The notes below the pieces were generated by a model. It worked only from the letters and a program-made list of their open reading frames with translations. It did no database searches and was not told the DNA's origin. Below are positions 49,861 through 58,836 of a DNA stretch of 64,000 bases, one piece after another (the first letter of the stretch is position 1; each line of letters begins with the position of its first letter). This DNA is from Oscillospiraceae bacterium (lineage in GTDB: Bacteria > Bacillota > Clostridia > Oscillospirales > Ruminococcaceae): NCBI GenBank assembly GCA_021199855.1, contig JAJQHD010000037.1, forward strand, positions 62,001 to 126,000, given 5' to 3'. Position numbers and translations under genes: made by a program.

Positions 49861-50531
49861 TACAGTAGCTCCTTTTCTTTAACTATTTTTACTATTCTTG
49901 ATGTTCCAAGACGGTTTGCGCCGAGTCTGATGAAGTCCTCAGCGTCTTCAATAGACTTGATTCCGCCTGCCGCCTTGATTTTAAGACCGTTAGTTACGTG
50001 AGCCTTGAATAGTGCGACGTCTTCCTTTGTGGCACCTGCTGTCGAGAAACCGGTAGAAGTCTTGATGAAGTCGGCACCGGAGTTAGAGACAATCTCACAC
50101 ATCTTAATCTTTTCCTCGTCGGTGAGAAGGCAGGTTTCGATTATGACCTTGAGAACCTTGTTGCCGCAAGCTTTTTTGAGCTCGGAGATTTCAGACTGGA
50201 TTTCAGAATATTTCTTATCCTTCAGCCAGCCGATATTTATTACCATGTCGATTTCGTCAGCGCCATTTTTAAGCGCGTCCTCGGTCTCGAAAATCTTTGT
50301 TGCGGTTGTCGAATAGCCGTTCGGGAAACCAATTACAGTGCAGATTGGAAGCTTATCGCCGACATATTCTTTTGCCTGCTTAACATATGAACAAGGAATA
50401 CAGACTGAGGCGGTATGATACTTCATTCCGTCGTCGCAAATAGCCTTGATTTCCTCCCATGTTGCAGATTGCGACAACAGTGTGTGGTCGCACATCGAGA
50501 GAATTGTTTTGATATCAATTTTCTGGTCCAT
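49860..50531 (-). CDS. deoC: Deoxyribose-phosphate aldolase
   Basis: Cleaves deoxyribose-5-phosphate to acetaldehyde and glyceraldehyde-3-phosphate; a TIM-barrel Schiff-base aldolase. The 223-residue protein has the Schiff-base Lys in [11 protein letters not shown], a second Lys in LKIKAAGGI and the Asp in [21 protein letters not shown] and [10 protein letters not shown] are also typical. The start at 50531 has AGGAG. First gene of the catabolic deo set, 40 nt after the solute-binding-protein gene; no convincing promoter lies in that gap. Confidence 0.96.
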   Translation of the reverse strand: MDQKIDIKTILSMCDHTLLSQSATWEEIKAICDDGMKYHTASVCIPCSYVKQAKEYVGDKLPICTVIGFPNGYSTTATKIFETEDALKNGADEIDMVINIGWLKDKKYSEIQSEISELKKACGNKVLKVIIETCLLTDEEKIKMCEIVSNSGADFIKTSTGFSTAGATKEDVALFKAHVTNGLKIKAAGGIKSIEDAEDFIRLGANRLGTSRIVKIVKEKELL

Positions 50532-50571
50532 AACTTTTACTCCTAACTTATGGTGTTTTATAATGCAAAGC

Positions 50572-52212
50572 TTATAGCTTTTTTACCAGTTCAAAAATCG
50601 CCGCTCCGGAGAATATATCGTATGTCAGCCCGGAAACATCATCGGCATTAAATACAAATTTCTCAGCATACCAGAGTGGAATACACTGGTAGGAACTGAT
50701 AACGTCTCTTTCGGCTTCGGATATGGCGTAGATTGCAGCTGACAAGGTGGAATACTTGCCACTTGATTCAACTGCTTCACGACAGCCTTCACTTATGATG
50801 CCATAGCTACCGTCCGAAAAGGCTTCAATATAATCAAACGCCGAACCACTGGTTGATTCTATCTCCGCAAGACAGATATCGTAATCTCCGCTTGCAAGCC
50901 TTGAAGCATAATCCGACTCGTTCACTATATCGATTCCTATGCTTATGCCGAGAGTATCATTCAGCATTTCAGTTACAAGCGAAAGATAATCGGTGTACTC
51001 GAAGGTGTCGGGAACCATTATCTTCATGCCGGTTATGCTTTTCTTCTCGCTGTCAGTGAGGGTGAAGCTCCACTTATATTCGGCGAGCTGTTCGTTGTAA
51101 ATCAGAATATCTTCAAGTGAGCTATCAGAATTCTTGCGATAATTCGAGCTTCCAACATAGGCATCATACGGGATTATGCCGTAAGCGGCAGTCAAAATGT
51201 CGGGAGTTTCCGATTCGATGGCAACTCTATCAATAGCCATCGAGATTATTTCGCCGACTTCTGTTCTTGACAGAATCTCGTTATCTGGATTTATGACAAG
51301 ACCGCAGAAGTAAACCGAATAGCTCTTGTAATCGTAGTCTTCAAGCTCAGATTCAAAAGTCGATGAGATATAAATATCAGTCGTGCCGTCTGTAAAGTCA
51401 GAAAGCCTTACAGCTTCATCACTCTCAATCAGATAGTTTACACCGTAGGGATAGACATCATTGAATTCGCTGTAGTAATCGTTTCTTCTTAGGCGGACAT
51501 AGTTGTCAGTGCCATACTCCTCATGAAGCCAGTATCTTACATAGAACGCACCGTTTGAAGCTATGCACTCTGATTCAAGACCATATTTGCCCTTGCAGGA
51601 CTCAAAGAATTCCTCATTGCAGGGAGATGCAGGAAGCCTTGTAAGTAAACTCAGAAACTCAGCGTTCGGGTATTCGAGTGTAATCACCAAAATGTAGTCA
51701 TCAATGGCGTGTACACCAATTTCAGTAAGCTCGACCTCACCAGTATAAGCCGCTTCTGAGTTGAGAATCGAAAAGTAGTCTTCGGCATATGGCGAACCTG
51801 TTTCCGGGTTGAACAGCCTTCTGAAAGCAAATTCGTAATCGTATGCTGTGACTGAGCCTTCCCAGTCGCCTGCTGTTTTCCACGCATATCTTTCGTCGAG
51901 ATAGAACGTGTAGGTCAAGCCGTCTGCGGAAATAGTGTAGTCGCTCGCACCGGCTGTGGTAATTGTTCCGTCCGAATCCTGCCTGAGAAGTCCAACAAAC
52001 ATGTTTTTGAGGATTGCAATTGAGCTGTCATCGGTCGCAATCTGCGGGTCAAGGATTTCGGGATCATCGGAAAGGCTGATTTTGAAGATGTAGCCGGTGC
52101 CATCATCCGAGAAAAATTCAATAACTCTCTCTAAAGGGGAACAAGCCGTCATGAAAACAAGACAGCTTATTAGTAGATATAGTAAAATTTTCTTGTGGGA
52201 TTTATAAGTCAA
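50572..52212 (-). CDS. Orphan family 5 (OppA-like) solute-binding lipoprotein
   Basis: About 546 residues. An N-terminal signal ([12 protein letters not shown]) ends in a lipobox-like MTAC with the lipidated Cys before SPLERV; Met at -3 is slightly unusual. The mature part has the peptide/nickel-binding SBP pattern: [71 protein letters not shown]. It would bind an oligopeptide or other ligand outside the membrane. No permease or ATPase genes accompany it. The start is uncertain: TTG 52212 overlapping nrdG is most plausible, but the Shine-Dalgarno is weak. It sits between nrdG and deoC in one transcription direction. Confidence 0.75.
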   Translation of the reverse strand: MTYKSHKKILLYLLISCLVFMTACSPLERVIEFFSDDGTGYIFKISLSDDPEILDPQIATDDSSIAILKNMFVGLLRQDSDGTITTAGASDYTISADGLTYTFYLDERYAWKTAGDWEGSVTAYDYEFAFRRLFNPETGSPYAEDYFSILNSEAAYTGEVELTEIGVHAIDDYILVITLEYPNAEFLSLLTRLPASPCNEEFFESCKGKYGLESECIASNGAFYVRYWLHEEYGTDNYVRLRRNDYYSEFNDVYPYGVNYLIESDEAVRLSDFTDGTTDIYISSTFESELEDYDYKSYSVYFCGLVINPDNEILSRTEVGEIISMAIDRVAIESETPDILTAAYGIIPYDAYVGSSNYRKNSDSSLEDILIYNEQLAEYKWSFTLTDSEKKSITGMKIMVPDTFEYTDYLSLVTEMLNDTLGISIGIDIVNESDYASRLASGDYDICLAEIESTSGSAFDYIEAFSDGSYGIISEGCREAVESSGKYSTLSAAIYAISEAERDVISSYQCIPLWYAEKFVFNADDVSGLTYDIFSGAAIFELVKKL

Positions 52213-52729
52213 CAGTAACAGCCCAGTTTTCCTCAGGCAATCCTTCCGTAAAATTTTCAAGAGTTTTGGGAACGTCAATTATCCGCTGGTTGGTGCTTCC
52301 TCTGAAGCGACATTCATAGCTCTTGAGAGCCAGTACGAACCTTCCGTCGACAAGCCAGTCAATGGTTTTCAGCAGCTCCATATAGCCGTTTTCTTCATTT
52401 GCATTTTTCAGAAGATACTCGACGGTATAGCCGGTGTATGAAATCACACCCAAGCCACGTTCTTTTAACTTTCTACCCAGTAAAGCTAAAGCACTTGCCT
52501 GGCAAAACGGCTCACCGCCGCTGAACGTAACGCCGTCCAGCAACGGATTCACGATTATCTTTTCGTAAAGAGAGTCCGTATCGTCATCATATCCTCCCGA
52601 AAAATCGTGAGTCTGGGGATTGTGACAGCCCTCGCAGTGATGAGGACAGCCTTGGACGAAAATGGTATATCTTATTCCGGGACCGTCGACGATTGATTCG
52701 CCGACGACTCCGGACATTCTGAGTTTCAT
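52202..52729 (-). CDS. nrdG: Anaerobic ribonucleotide reductase activating protein
   Basis: A 175-residue radical-SAM activase that installs the glycyl radical on NrdD using S-adenosylmethionine and a [4Fe-4S] cluster. The cluster Cys residues are in FVQGCPHHCEGCHNP (CxxxCxxC), followed by GGYDDDTD, VTFSGGEPFCQ (SAM-binding GGE) and ISYTGYTVEYLL. The start ATG 52729 has GGAGGATCACT. It lies 16 nt after nrdD. Confidence 0.95.
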   Translation of the reverse strand: MKLRMSGVVGESIVDGPGIRYTIFVQGCPHHCEGCHNPQTHDFSGGYDDDTDSLYEKIIVNPLLDGVTFSGGEPFCQASALALLGRKLKERGLGVISYTGYTVEYLLKNANEENGYMELLKTIDWLVDGRFVLALKSYECRFRGSTNQRIIDVPKTLENFTEGLPEENWAVTVDL

Positions 52730-52745
52730 AGTGATCCTCCAATGA

Positions 52746-55070
52746 TTACTCAGTAACTGAGTGCTTGACTCTGTCTCTCTCCTCTGCACGCTTTGCGTCG
52801 TTGAATCGATCGAGAGTTCCTACGAGATAGCCGGTGATTCTGCGGATTCTCTCGAAGCCGTAGCTACCTTCATTCTCTTTTCTGCCGCACTTGGGGCAGG
52901 TGTCGCCGATTATTCCGGTAAAGCCACAGCAAGGGTCTCTGTCGACGGGATGGTTGATTGAGCCATAGCCGATTCCAGATTCTTTCATGAAGCGGATAAT
53001 CTTCTCGAAAGCGTCGAGGTTCTGAAGCGGGTCACCGTCAAGCTCGACATAGCTGATGTGTCCTGCGTTGGTGAGCGCATGGTAGGGAGCTTCGATTCTT
53101 ATCTTCTCAAATGCGCTGATTGGATAGTAAACCGGGACGTGGAAGGAGTTGGTGTAGTACTCCCTGTCGGTAACGCCATCAATGGAGCCGTACTTTTCTC
53201 TGTCCATCTTGACAAATCTTCCTGAAAGTCCCTCAGCGGGCGTTGCAAGAAGCGACCAGTTAAGGTGAGTCTTTTCAATTTCAGCATCAAGCCGTGCTCT
53301 CATTCTTGAAATAATCTCATAGCCGAGCTTTCTAGCCTCTTCGCTCTCACCGTGATGCTTGCCGATAAGAGCCTTCAGTGTCTCAGCAAGTCCGATGAAA
53401 CCAACAGAAAGTGTGCCGTGCTTCAACACTTCGCCGATGGTGTCTTCTGAAGAAAGCTTCTCGGAATCGAGCCATACGCCCTGACCCATCAGGAACGGGA
53501 AGTTCTTGACCTTCTTCTCAGACTGAATCTTGAAACGAGCCATAAGCTGTTCGATGACCAAATCCATCATGTCATCGAGCTTCTTGTAGAACACGTCTAC
53601 ATCACCCTTCGATTCGATTGCAAGACGTGGGAGGTTAATCGAAGTGAAGGACAGATTTCCTCTTCCAGTGACGATCTCACGGGTTGGGTCGTATGCGTTG
53701 CCGATAACTCTTGTACGGCAACCCATGTATGCGATTTCGGTGTCCGGATTGCCCTCTTTGTAGTACTGAAGGTTGAACGGAGCGTCGATGAACGAGAAGT
53801 TCGGGAAGAGACGCTTTGCCGAAACCTTGCAGGCGAGCTTGAACATATCGTAGTTCGGGTCGCCGGGATTGTAGTTGATGCCTTCCTTGACCTTGAAGAT
53901 GTGAATCGGGAAAATAGGAGTCTCGCCGTTGCCGAGTCCTGCATCCTCAGCAAGAAGGATGTTTCTTATAACCATTCTGCCTTCTGTTGAAGTGTCGGTT
54001 CCGTAGTTAATCGAGCTGAACGGAGTTTGTGCGCCGGCACGGGAGTTCATGGTATTGAGATTATGGATGAGCGCTTCCATCGCCTGATAGGTTGCCTTGT
54101 CGGTCTCCTTGACGGAAGATTCGTAGGCGAACTTTTGGATCTTTGCAATCTCTTCGTCAGAGCAGTATTTCTTGAGATACTCTGCCTCAGCCGCACGGTA
54201 TTCGTCGCTCATGTCAAGAGTCGGAACCAAGCCTTTATGCGAAAGCTCATGGAGGTATTCCTTAACGTAGTCCCCTGCTCCAACTGAGTCGACGTTGTCG
54301 ACAAGCTCCAGAGAACGGATTATGTTGTCACGATAGCGGTGCATAAAGGTCTTCTTGACGCCCTCAGCCATGTCATAGTCAAACTTTGGTATTGACTGAC
54401 CGCCGTGCTGGTCGTTCTGGTTCGACTGGATAGCGATGCAGGCAAGTGCCGCATAGCTAGAAATTTCGTTCGGAGTTCTTAAGTGTCCATGACCGGTCGA
54501 AAAGCCGTTTTTGAAGAGCTTTGTCAGATCAATCTGGGTGCAGGTGGTTGTGAGTGTGTAGAAGTCAAGGTCATGGATGTGGATGTCACCCTCGGAATGG
54601 GCTTTCGCAAACTTAGGATCTAAAACGTACATCTCGTAAAACTCTTTAGCGCCACAGGAGCCGTATTTGAGCATAGTGCCCATTGCGGTGTCGCCATCGA
54701 TATTGGCGTTCTCACGCTTGGTGTCGCTGTCCTTAGCGGAGCTGAAGGTGAGTTCTTCATAGATCTTCATGATCTTTGTGTTCATCTCGCGGACACGGGT
54801 TCTGTTCGCTCTGTAGAGAATATACGCCTTTGCTGTTGATGCGTGACCCTCTTCGATAAGAGTTCTCTCAACCTCGTCCTGGATTTCTTCTACAGTGGGA
54901 ATCTTCTTCCCGCTTGCTTCTACAGCGTCACAGACTCTTCCGGCAATTTCGAGTGCCTGATCGTAGTCGGTGCCGCCTACAGATTCAGCTGCTTTATATA
55001 TAGCGCTTGCAATCTTCTCGACATTGAAGGTGACTATTCTTCCGTCTCTTTTTTGAATCTTGGTAATCAT
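52746..55070 (-). CDS. nrdD: Anaerobic (class III) ribonucleoside-triphosphate reductase
   Basis: Makes dNTPs from NTPs under anaerobic conditions with formate as reductant. The 774-residue protein has an N-terminal ATP-cone (about 1-95, MITKIQKRDGRIVTFNVEKI), then the ten-stranded barrel. The C-terminal Zn site is CCGFTGIIGDTCPKCGR and the glycyl radical loop RRITGYLVGTLDRFN. The start ATG 55070 has GGAGGAAGAACA. It is preceded by a strong promoter with candidate NrdR boxes. Its presence, with no class I/II enzyme here, fits a strict anaerobe. Confidence 0.96.
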   Translation of the reverse strand: MITKIQKRDGRIVTFNVEKIASAIYKAAESVGGTDYDQALEIAGRVCDAVEASGKKIPTVEEIQDEVERTLIEEGHASTAKAYILYRANRTRVREMNTKIMKIYEELTFSSAKDSDTKRENANIDGDTAMGTMLKYGSCGAKEFYEMYVLDPKFAKAHSEGDIHIHDLDFYTLTTTCTQIDLTKLFKNGFSTGHGHLRTPNEISSYAALACIAIQSNQNDQHGGQSIPKFDYDMAEGVKKTFMHRYRDNIIRSLELVDNVDSVGAGDYVKEYLHELSHKGLVPTLDMSDEYRAAEAEYLKKYCSDEEIAKIQKFAYESSVKETDKATYQAMEALIHNLNTMNSRAGAQTPFSSINYGTDTSTEGRMVIRNILLAEDAGLGNGETPIFPIHIFKVKEGINYNPGDPNYDMFKLACKVSAKRLFPNFSFIDAPFNLQYYKEGNPDTEIAYMGCRTRVIGNAYDPTREIVTGRGNLSFTSINLPRLAIESKGDVDVFYKKLDDMMDLVIEQLMARFKIQSEKKVKNFPFLMGQGVWLDSEKLSSEDTIGEVLKHGTLSVGFIGLAETLKALIGKHHGESEEARKLGYEIISRMRARLDAEIEKTHLNWSLLATPAEGLSGRFVKMDREKYGSIDGVTDREYYTNSFHVPVYYPISAFEKIRIEAPYHALTNAGHISYVELDGDPLQNLDAFEKIIRFMKESGIGYGSINHPVDRDPCCGFTGIIGDTCPKCGRKENEGSYGFERIRRITGYLVGTLDRFNDAKRAEERDRVKHSVTE

Positions 55071-55175
55071 TGTTCTTCCTCCGCTATGAGTATATTCTGC
55101 ATCAGTGGTCATCTCAAATCAGGTTTAAGCGATATATTTTAAACCGGTAGATGTTGTTGTTGCGAAAGCCGTGAG

Positions 55176-55191
55176 ACACAACATATTGGGC
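55176..55191 (-). promoter_or_regulatory. NrdR box (proximal, strong match)
   Basis: GCCCAATATGTTGTGT on the minus strand matches the NrdR-box pattern ACACWATATATWGTGT well over its right half (12 of 13 positions). It lies about 20 nt downstream of the -10. Confidence 0.7.
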
Positions 55192-55206
55192 TTGACGTGT
55201 CAGTAA

Positions 55207-55222
55207 GTAAAGTATATGGTAT
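55207..55222 (-). promoter_or_regulatory. NrdR box (distal, weak match over the -10)
   Basis: ATACCATATACTTTAC on the minus strand matches the consensus in about 9 of 16 positions. It lies exactly 31 bp from the strong box (three helical turns, the usual NrdR spacing) and covers the -10. Confidence 0.45.
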
Positions 55223-55239
55223 CTTTGCTCTTTTGTCAA
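55211..55239 (-). promoter_or_regulatory. Promoter of the nrdD operon
   Basis: TTGACA (55234-55239), 17 nt, TATACT (55211-55216) on the minus strand. The leader to nrdD is about 135 nt. No gene lies between 55071 and 55399. Confidence 0.82.
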
Positions 55240-55309
55240 GACAAAAATACAGAATTTTTTTCGCTGGATTTTGTGTATTATGTCAAGCAAGGCTTTAGGC
55301 TTAACAAAT

Positions 55310-55333
55310 GCGCCGGATGAAATTTTCCGACGC
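55310..55333 (-). terminator. Probable terminator of the SGNH/lipoprotein operon
   Basis: An 8-bp stem with one G-U pair (55310-55317 with 55326-55333) and an 8-nt loop, followed by ATTTGTT on the minus strand, 70 nt after the lipoprotein stop. The U-tract is weak. Confidence 0.5.
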
Positions 55334-55399
55334 AAGTCTGTAAAGTCAAAAAGCTGATTAGATGAAATTCAGAGTAACCTCTAGTAAAGCATTATTCCT

Positions 55400-55870
55400 T
55401 TATTCAGTAGCAAATGCACTGTCCACAACGCTTTTTGCGGAGTCAAAATCGGAAATTATAATCAGAATATCATAGCTTCCATAGGTTATAAGCTTGGTAT
55501 TCTCGATCTTCTGGACTTCTAGCGGGGCATAGCCCTTGAAATCATTGAGTCTTGACTCCAAAAATTCTTCAAGCATTTCTTCTGTTGCGTCCTGAATATC
55601 GTCGTCCGGCGACTTGAAAATTGCAATTATATCTGCCGAAATGTCCTCTGTTGAATACATGACGCAGTAATCTTCGTATACTGAACTGTCACAACCGAAA
55701 ACGATATCTACAGTTTCGCTGTCGGCAAATGCAAAGCTTTCCGTCTCGCCAAGCGTTTCAATAATTTCAGTTGCCAGTTCCGTGGCATCTGGTGATGGAA
55801 GAGTGCCCCCACAAGCCGAAAACAGCATCAAAACGGCTGTCAGTGTACATAAAAATCCTATTCTACGCAT
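55400..55870 (-). CDS. DUF4358-like lipoprotein
   Basis: A 156-residue lipoprotein. The signal LCTLTAVLMLFSAC ends in a lipobox with the lipidated Cys at about 20. The mature domain has a helix ATELATEIIETLG, a strand-rich centre, and a C-terminal helix after TYGSYDILIIISDFDSAKSV, the pattern I associate with DUF4358. The family function is unknown; it sits outside the cytoplasmic membrane. The start at 55870 has AAGGAGAAGTATA. It lies 11 nt after the SGNH hydrolase gene, in one operon. Confidence 0.7.
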   Translation of the reverse strand: MRRIGFLCTLTAVLMLFSACGGTLPSPDATELATEIIETLGETESFAFADSETVDIVFGCDSSVYEDYCVMYSTEDISADIIAIFKSPDDDIQDATEEMLEEFLESRLNDFKGYAPLEVQKIENTKLITYGSYDILIIISDFDSAKSVVDSAFATE

Positions 55871-55881
55871 TATACTTCTCC

Positions 55882-56751
55882 TTAATCTGCAACGTGTGTC
55901 AGTATGTAGTCGATGAAGAGCTCATATGTAGAGTATTTAAGGTGTACACCGTCGTTCTCGGCATATGATGACGGTAGCGAGCTTCCGCCGTCTTTGAGGT
56001 ACGAGTTGATATCAAGATAGTGTATGGATTTCTCATTTGCATATTCCAGAAGAAGCTCATTGAAGCTGTCCAAATCACTATTGAGGATCGGTGTTTCAAG
56101 TGATGCCTCTTTATCGGAAGTCACTGGCGGAACTGAAATAATGTATATTTCCGAATCCGGGCAGGCGTTCATCAGCTTTTTCATGAACGACGTGAAATAG
56201 CTGTACATGTCATCAACCGAAAGCCACGCCGCACCGTTTGTGCCAAGCATTACGTAGATATTCTCCGGTTTGCTCTCCTTCAAGGCTTCTATAACGGTCA
56301 TTGTGCCGTATTGAGTCTCAATTTCCTCAGTCTCTATCTTTGCAATGCTCATAGAAACGCTCGCGTAGACGCTGGATGATGAGACCAGACCATATGATGA
56401 TAGTCCATAGGTTATCGAGTCGCCGATGAAAACACAGCTGTCGAGGTAATCACTTGACACGGCTTCGCTCTCGGGAACAGGATTTATTATCTCAGACGGT
56501 TCGGAATCTTCCGATTCTGAGTCAAGGTCAGAGTTGACTACGGCGTTTTCCTCTTCCTCGTCGTCGTTGCCTAAAAGTGACGCGAACGACGGGACATATA
56601 TCTCCCTGTCCTCAGACAGTACTTCTTCAAGAGTTGTATTCTTCATATATCTGTAAAAGACCACGCCGAAAATTATGATAACGCCTAGAAGGACAATTCC
56701 AAAATTATATTTTACTTTCAGAGGCTTTTTGGTTCTTGATACATTAGCCAT
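55882..56751 (-). CDS. Membrane-anchored SGNH/GDSL hydrolase
   Basis: A 289-residue protein. One N-terminal TM anchor (FGIVLLGVIIIFGVVFY, about 17-33) and an acidic Asp/Glu/Ser-rich linker to about 100 precede an SGNH esterase domain. The motifs are block I FIGDSITYG (Ser), block III VMLGTNGAAW (Asn) and block V ENDGVHLKY (Asp-x-x-His). Such extracytoplasmic enzymes remove or transfer acyl groups on surface polysaccharides. The start at 56751 has AAAGGAGCTAACTCC. First gene of a pair with the DUF4358-like lipoprotein. Confidence 0.82.
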   Translation of the reverse strand: MANVSRTKKPLKVKYNFGIVLLGVIIIFGVVFYRYMKNTTLEEVLSEDREIYVPSFASLLGNDDEEEENAVVNSDLDSESEDSEPSEIINPVPESEAVSSDYLDSCVFIGDSITYGLSSYGLVSSSSVYASVSMSIAKIETEEIETQYGTMTVIEALKESKPENIYVMLGTNGAAWLSVDDMYSYFTSFMKKLMNACPDSEIYIISVPPVTSDKEASLETPILNSDLDSFNELLLEYANEKSIHYLDINSYLKDGGSSLPSSYAENDGVHLKYSTYELFIDYILTHVAD

Positions 56752-56786
56752 GGAGTTAGCTCCTTTTCATACGCTTTCTAGAACTT

Positions 56787-56815
56787 ATTATATAGCAAAA
56801 AAGAGCGACTTTCAA
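56787..56815 (-). promoter_or_regulatory. Promoter of the SGNH/lipoprotein operon
   Basis: TTGAAA (56810-56815), 17 nt, TATAAT (56787-56792) on the minus strand, 35 nt upstream of the start. Confidence 0.75.
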
Positions 56816-56875
56816 GGAATTTTGCGAATTTTCATTATTTGTAACCCGGTTGTAACCATATTTCGGGATATGGGC

Positions 56876-56904
56876 TTGAAAAATCTGCGGGAATCGACTA
56901 TAAT
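56876..56904 (+). promoter_or_regulatory. Promoter of asnB
   Basis: TTGAAA (56876-56881), 17 nt, TATAAT (56899-56904), 60 nt upstream of the asnB start. Confidence 0.78.
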
Positions 56905-56919
56905 ACTTATATAGTTTCT

Positions 56920-56940
56920 GCTGTAAAAACCGTTTACAGC
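56920..56940 (+). promoter_or_regulatory. Leader hairpin of asnB
   Basis: GCTGTAAA AACCG TTTACAGC is an 8+8 perfect inverted repeat starting about 9 nt after the likely transcription start and followed by TTTTC. It could be an operator or a weak attenuator. Confidence 0.45.
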
Positions 56941-56964
56941 TTTTCAACAAAGGAGGATGACAGT

Positions 56965-58785
56965 ATGTGCGGCTTTGTCGGCTTTACAAACACCATTCAG
57001 GATGCAAAAACAGTCCTGGAAAGACAGATGGACTCCATCAAACATCGTGGTCCCGATTCTGATGGAGAATATATCGATAATGATATCGCTTTGGGATTTC
57101 GCAGACTTTCTATTATCGACCTTGCAGGCGGAGACCAGCCTATCTACAATGAGGATGGCTCGATGGTAATTGTCTTCAATGGCGAGATTTATAACTATCA
57201 GAAGCTCAAAGAAGAACTTATCATGAAGGGTCACCAGTTCAAGACGAATACCGACACCGAGGTCTTGGTTCATGGCTACGAGCAATGGGGCAAAGATATG
57301 CTTAATAAGCTCAGAGGAATGTTTGCATTCGTAATCTGGGACAAAAAGAAAAAAGAGCTCTTCGGTGCCAGGGACTATTTCGGAATCAAGCCACTCTACT
57401 ACACTGAGATGGGCGGAAGCTTCATATTCGGCTCGGAAATAAAGAGCCTGATTCTTCATCCGCTGTTCAAAAAAGAGCTGAACGAGTCGGCTCTTGAAAG
57501 CTATCTTACATTCCAGTATTCACCGTGCCTTGAAACCTTTTTCAAGGGCGTTTACAGGCTTCCTCCTGCGCACTCGTTCCTGTACAAGGACGGAAAATTA
57601 AGCGTTGAGAGATATTGGAGCGTTGAATTTGAAGCCGATGAAGTGCCTTCGCTTGACGAATGGGTTGATAAGATTTCAGACACATTCAAGGATTCGGTTG
57701 AAGCTCACAAGATAGCCGATGTTGAAGTCGGAAGCTTCCTCTCAAGTGGCGTGGATTCGAGCTATGTTGCAGCGGTCGCGAATGTCGACAAGACCTTCAC
57801 TGTTGGATTCGGTGAGGATGAAAGATACAACGAGATAGGCTACGCAAAAGAATTCTCGAAGTTCATCGGTAAAGAGAACATCTCGAAGGTTATCACTGCT
57901 GACGAATACTGGGGAGAATTCCCGAAGATTCAGTATCACATGGATGAACCGCTTGCTGACCCTGCAGCTGTCGCGCTGTACTTTGTCTGCAAGCTTGCTT
58001 CCGAGAGTGTTAAGGTAGTACTCAGCGGCGAAGGTGCGGACGAAATTTTCGGCGGATACAACATCTACAAAGAGCCTGACGACGTTGCCATCTACAACAA
58101 AATCCCCCGCTCTATCAGGAGAGGAATCGGCAAAATCTGCGAGCACTTGCCTGCGCATCGAGGTCTGAATTTCCTTATAAGACGTGGCAAAGACCTTGAA
58201 GAGAGATTCATCGGAAACGCCTATATCTTCTCGGAAAAAGAGAGAAAGGCACTTCTAAAAGTCAAGACTGACGCTCCGAACGCTATGGAGATTACAAAGC
58301 CGTTCTATGATAAGGTCAGTGACAAAGACAATGTCACAAAGATGCAGTACTTGGACCTCAACATGTGGCTGGCGGGAGATATTCTATTGAAGGCTGACAG
58401 AATGAGCATGGCTAACTCGCTTGAACTGAGAGTTCCCTTCTTAGATAAAGAAGTTATGGCTCTTGGAGAGAAGATTCCCACCAAGTACAGAGTTACCAAA
58501 GAGAATACCAAGTATGCCATGAGGCTTGCGGCGCACAGAGCCTGCCCGCCGAGAACGGCAGACAAGAAAAAGCTCGGCTTCCCTGTTCCGATTCGTGTCT
58601 GGCTGAAAGAGGACAAATACTATAACATAGTCAGAAGCGAATTCGAGAGCGAAAACGGCAGAAAGTTCTTCAATACCGAAAAAGCAGTCCAGCTTCTCGA
58701 CGACCACAGAAGCGGTAAGTACGATAATTCGAGAAAGATTTGGACTATCTATACGTTCCTGGTCTGGTATAAAGTGTACTTCTGA
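56965..58785 (+). CDS. asnB: Asparagine synthase (glutamine-hydrolysing)
   Basis: Makes asparagine from aspartate, ATP and glutamine. The 606-residue protein has an N-terminal glutaminase domain with the Cys2 nucleophile (MCGFVGF), HRGPDSDGEY and FNGEIYNY. The synthetase domain has the PP-loop SFLSSGVDSSYVAA, VVLSGEGADEIFGGYN and LDLNMWLAGDILLKADRMSM. The length fits AsnB (about 600-630). The start at 56965 follows AAAGGAGGATGACAGT, leaving Cys directly after Met as needed for maturation. Monocistronic, with a promoter and terminator of its own. Confidence 0.95.
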   Translation: MCGFVGFTNTIQDAKTVLERQMDSIKHRGPDSDGEYIDNDIALGFRRLSIIDLAGGDQPIYNEDGSMVIVFNGEIYNYQKLKEELIMKGHQFKTNTDTEVLVHGYEQWGKDMLNKLRGMFAFVIWDKKKKELFGARDYFGIKPLYYTEMGGSFIFGSEIKSLILHPLFKKELNESALESYLTFQYSPCLETFFKGVYRLPPAHSFLYKDGKLSVERYWSVEFEADEVPSLDEWVDKISDTFKDSVEAHKIADVEVGSFLSSGVDSSYVAAVANVDKTFTVGFGEDERYNEIGYAKEFSKFIGKENISKVITADEYWGEFPKIQYHMDEPLADPAAVALYFVCKLASESVKVVLSGEGADEIFGGYNIYKEPDDVAIYNKIPRSIRRGIGKICEHLPAHRGLNFLIRRGKDLEERFIGNAYIFSEKERKALLKVKTDAPNAMEITKPFYDKVSDKDNVTKMQYLDLNMWLAGDILLKADRMSMANSLELRVPFLDKEVMALGEKIPTKYRVTKENTKYAMRLAAHRACPPRTADKKKLGFPVPIRVWLKEDKYYNIVRSEFESENGRKFFNTEKAVQLLDDHRSGKYDNSRKIWTIYTFLVWYKVYF

Positions 58786-58803
58786 GGCGGAGATTGAAAT
58801 AAT

Positions 58804-58836
58804 CCCTCACAGGGTTTCCTGTGAGGGAATTTTTTA
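58804..58836 (+). terminator. Terminator of asnB (convergent region)
   Basis: CCCTCACAGG / CCTGTGAGGG (58804-58813, 58818-58827), a 10-bp stem with a 4-nt loop followed by AATTTTTTAT. It lies right at the end of the convergent GH43 gene and may act for both. Confidence 0.88.
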
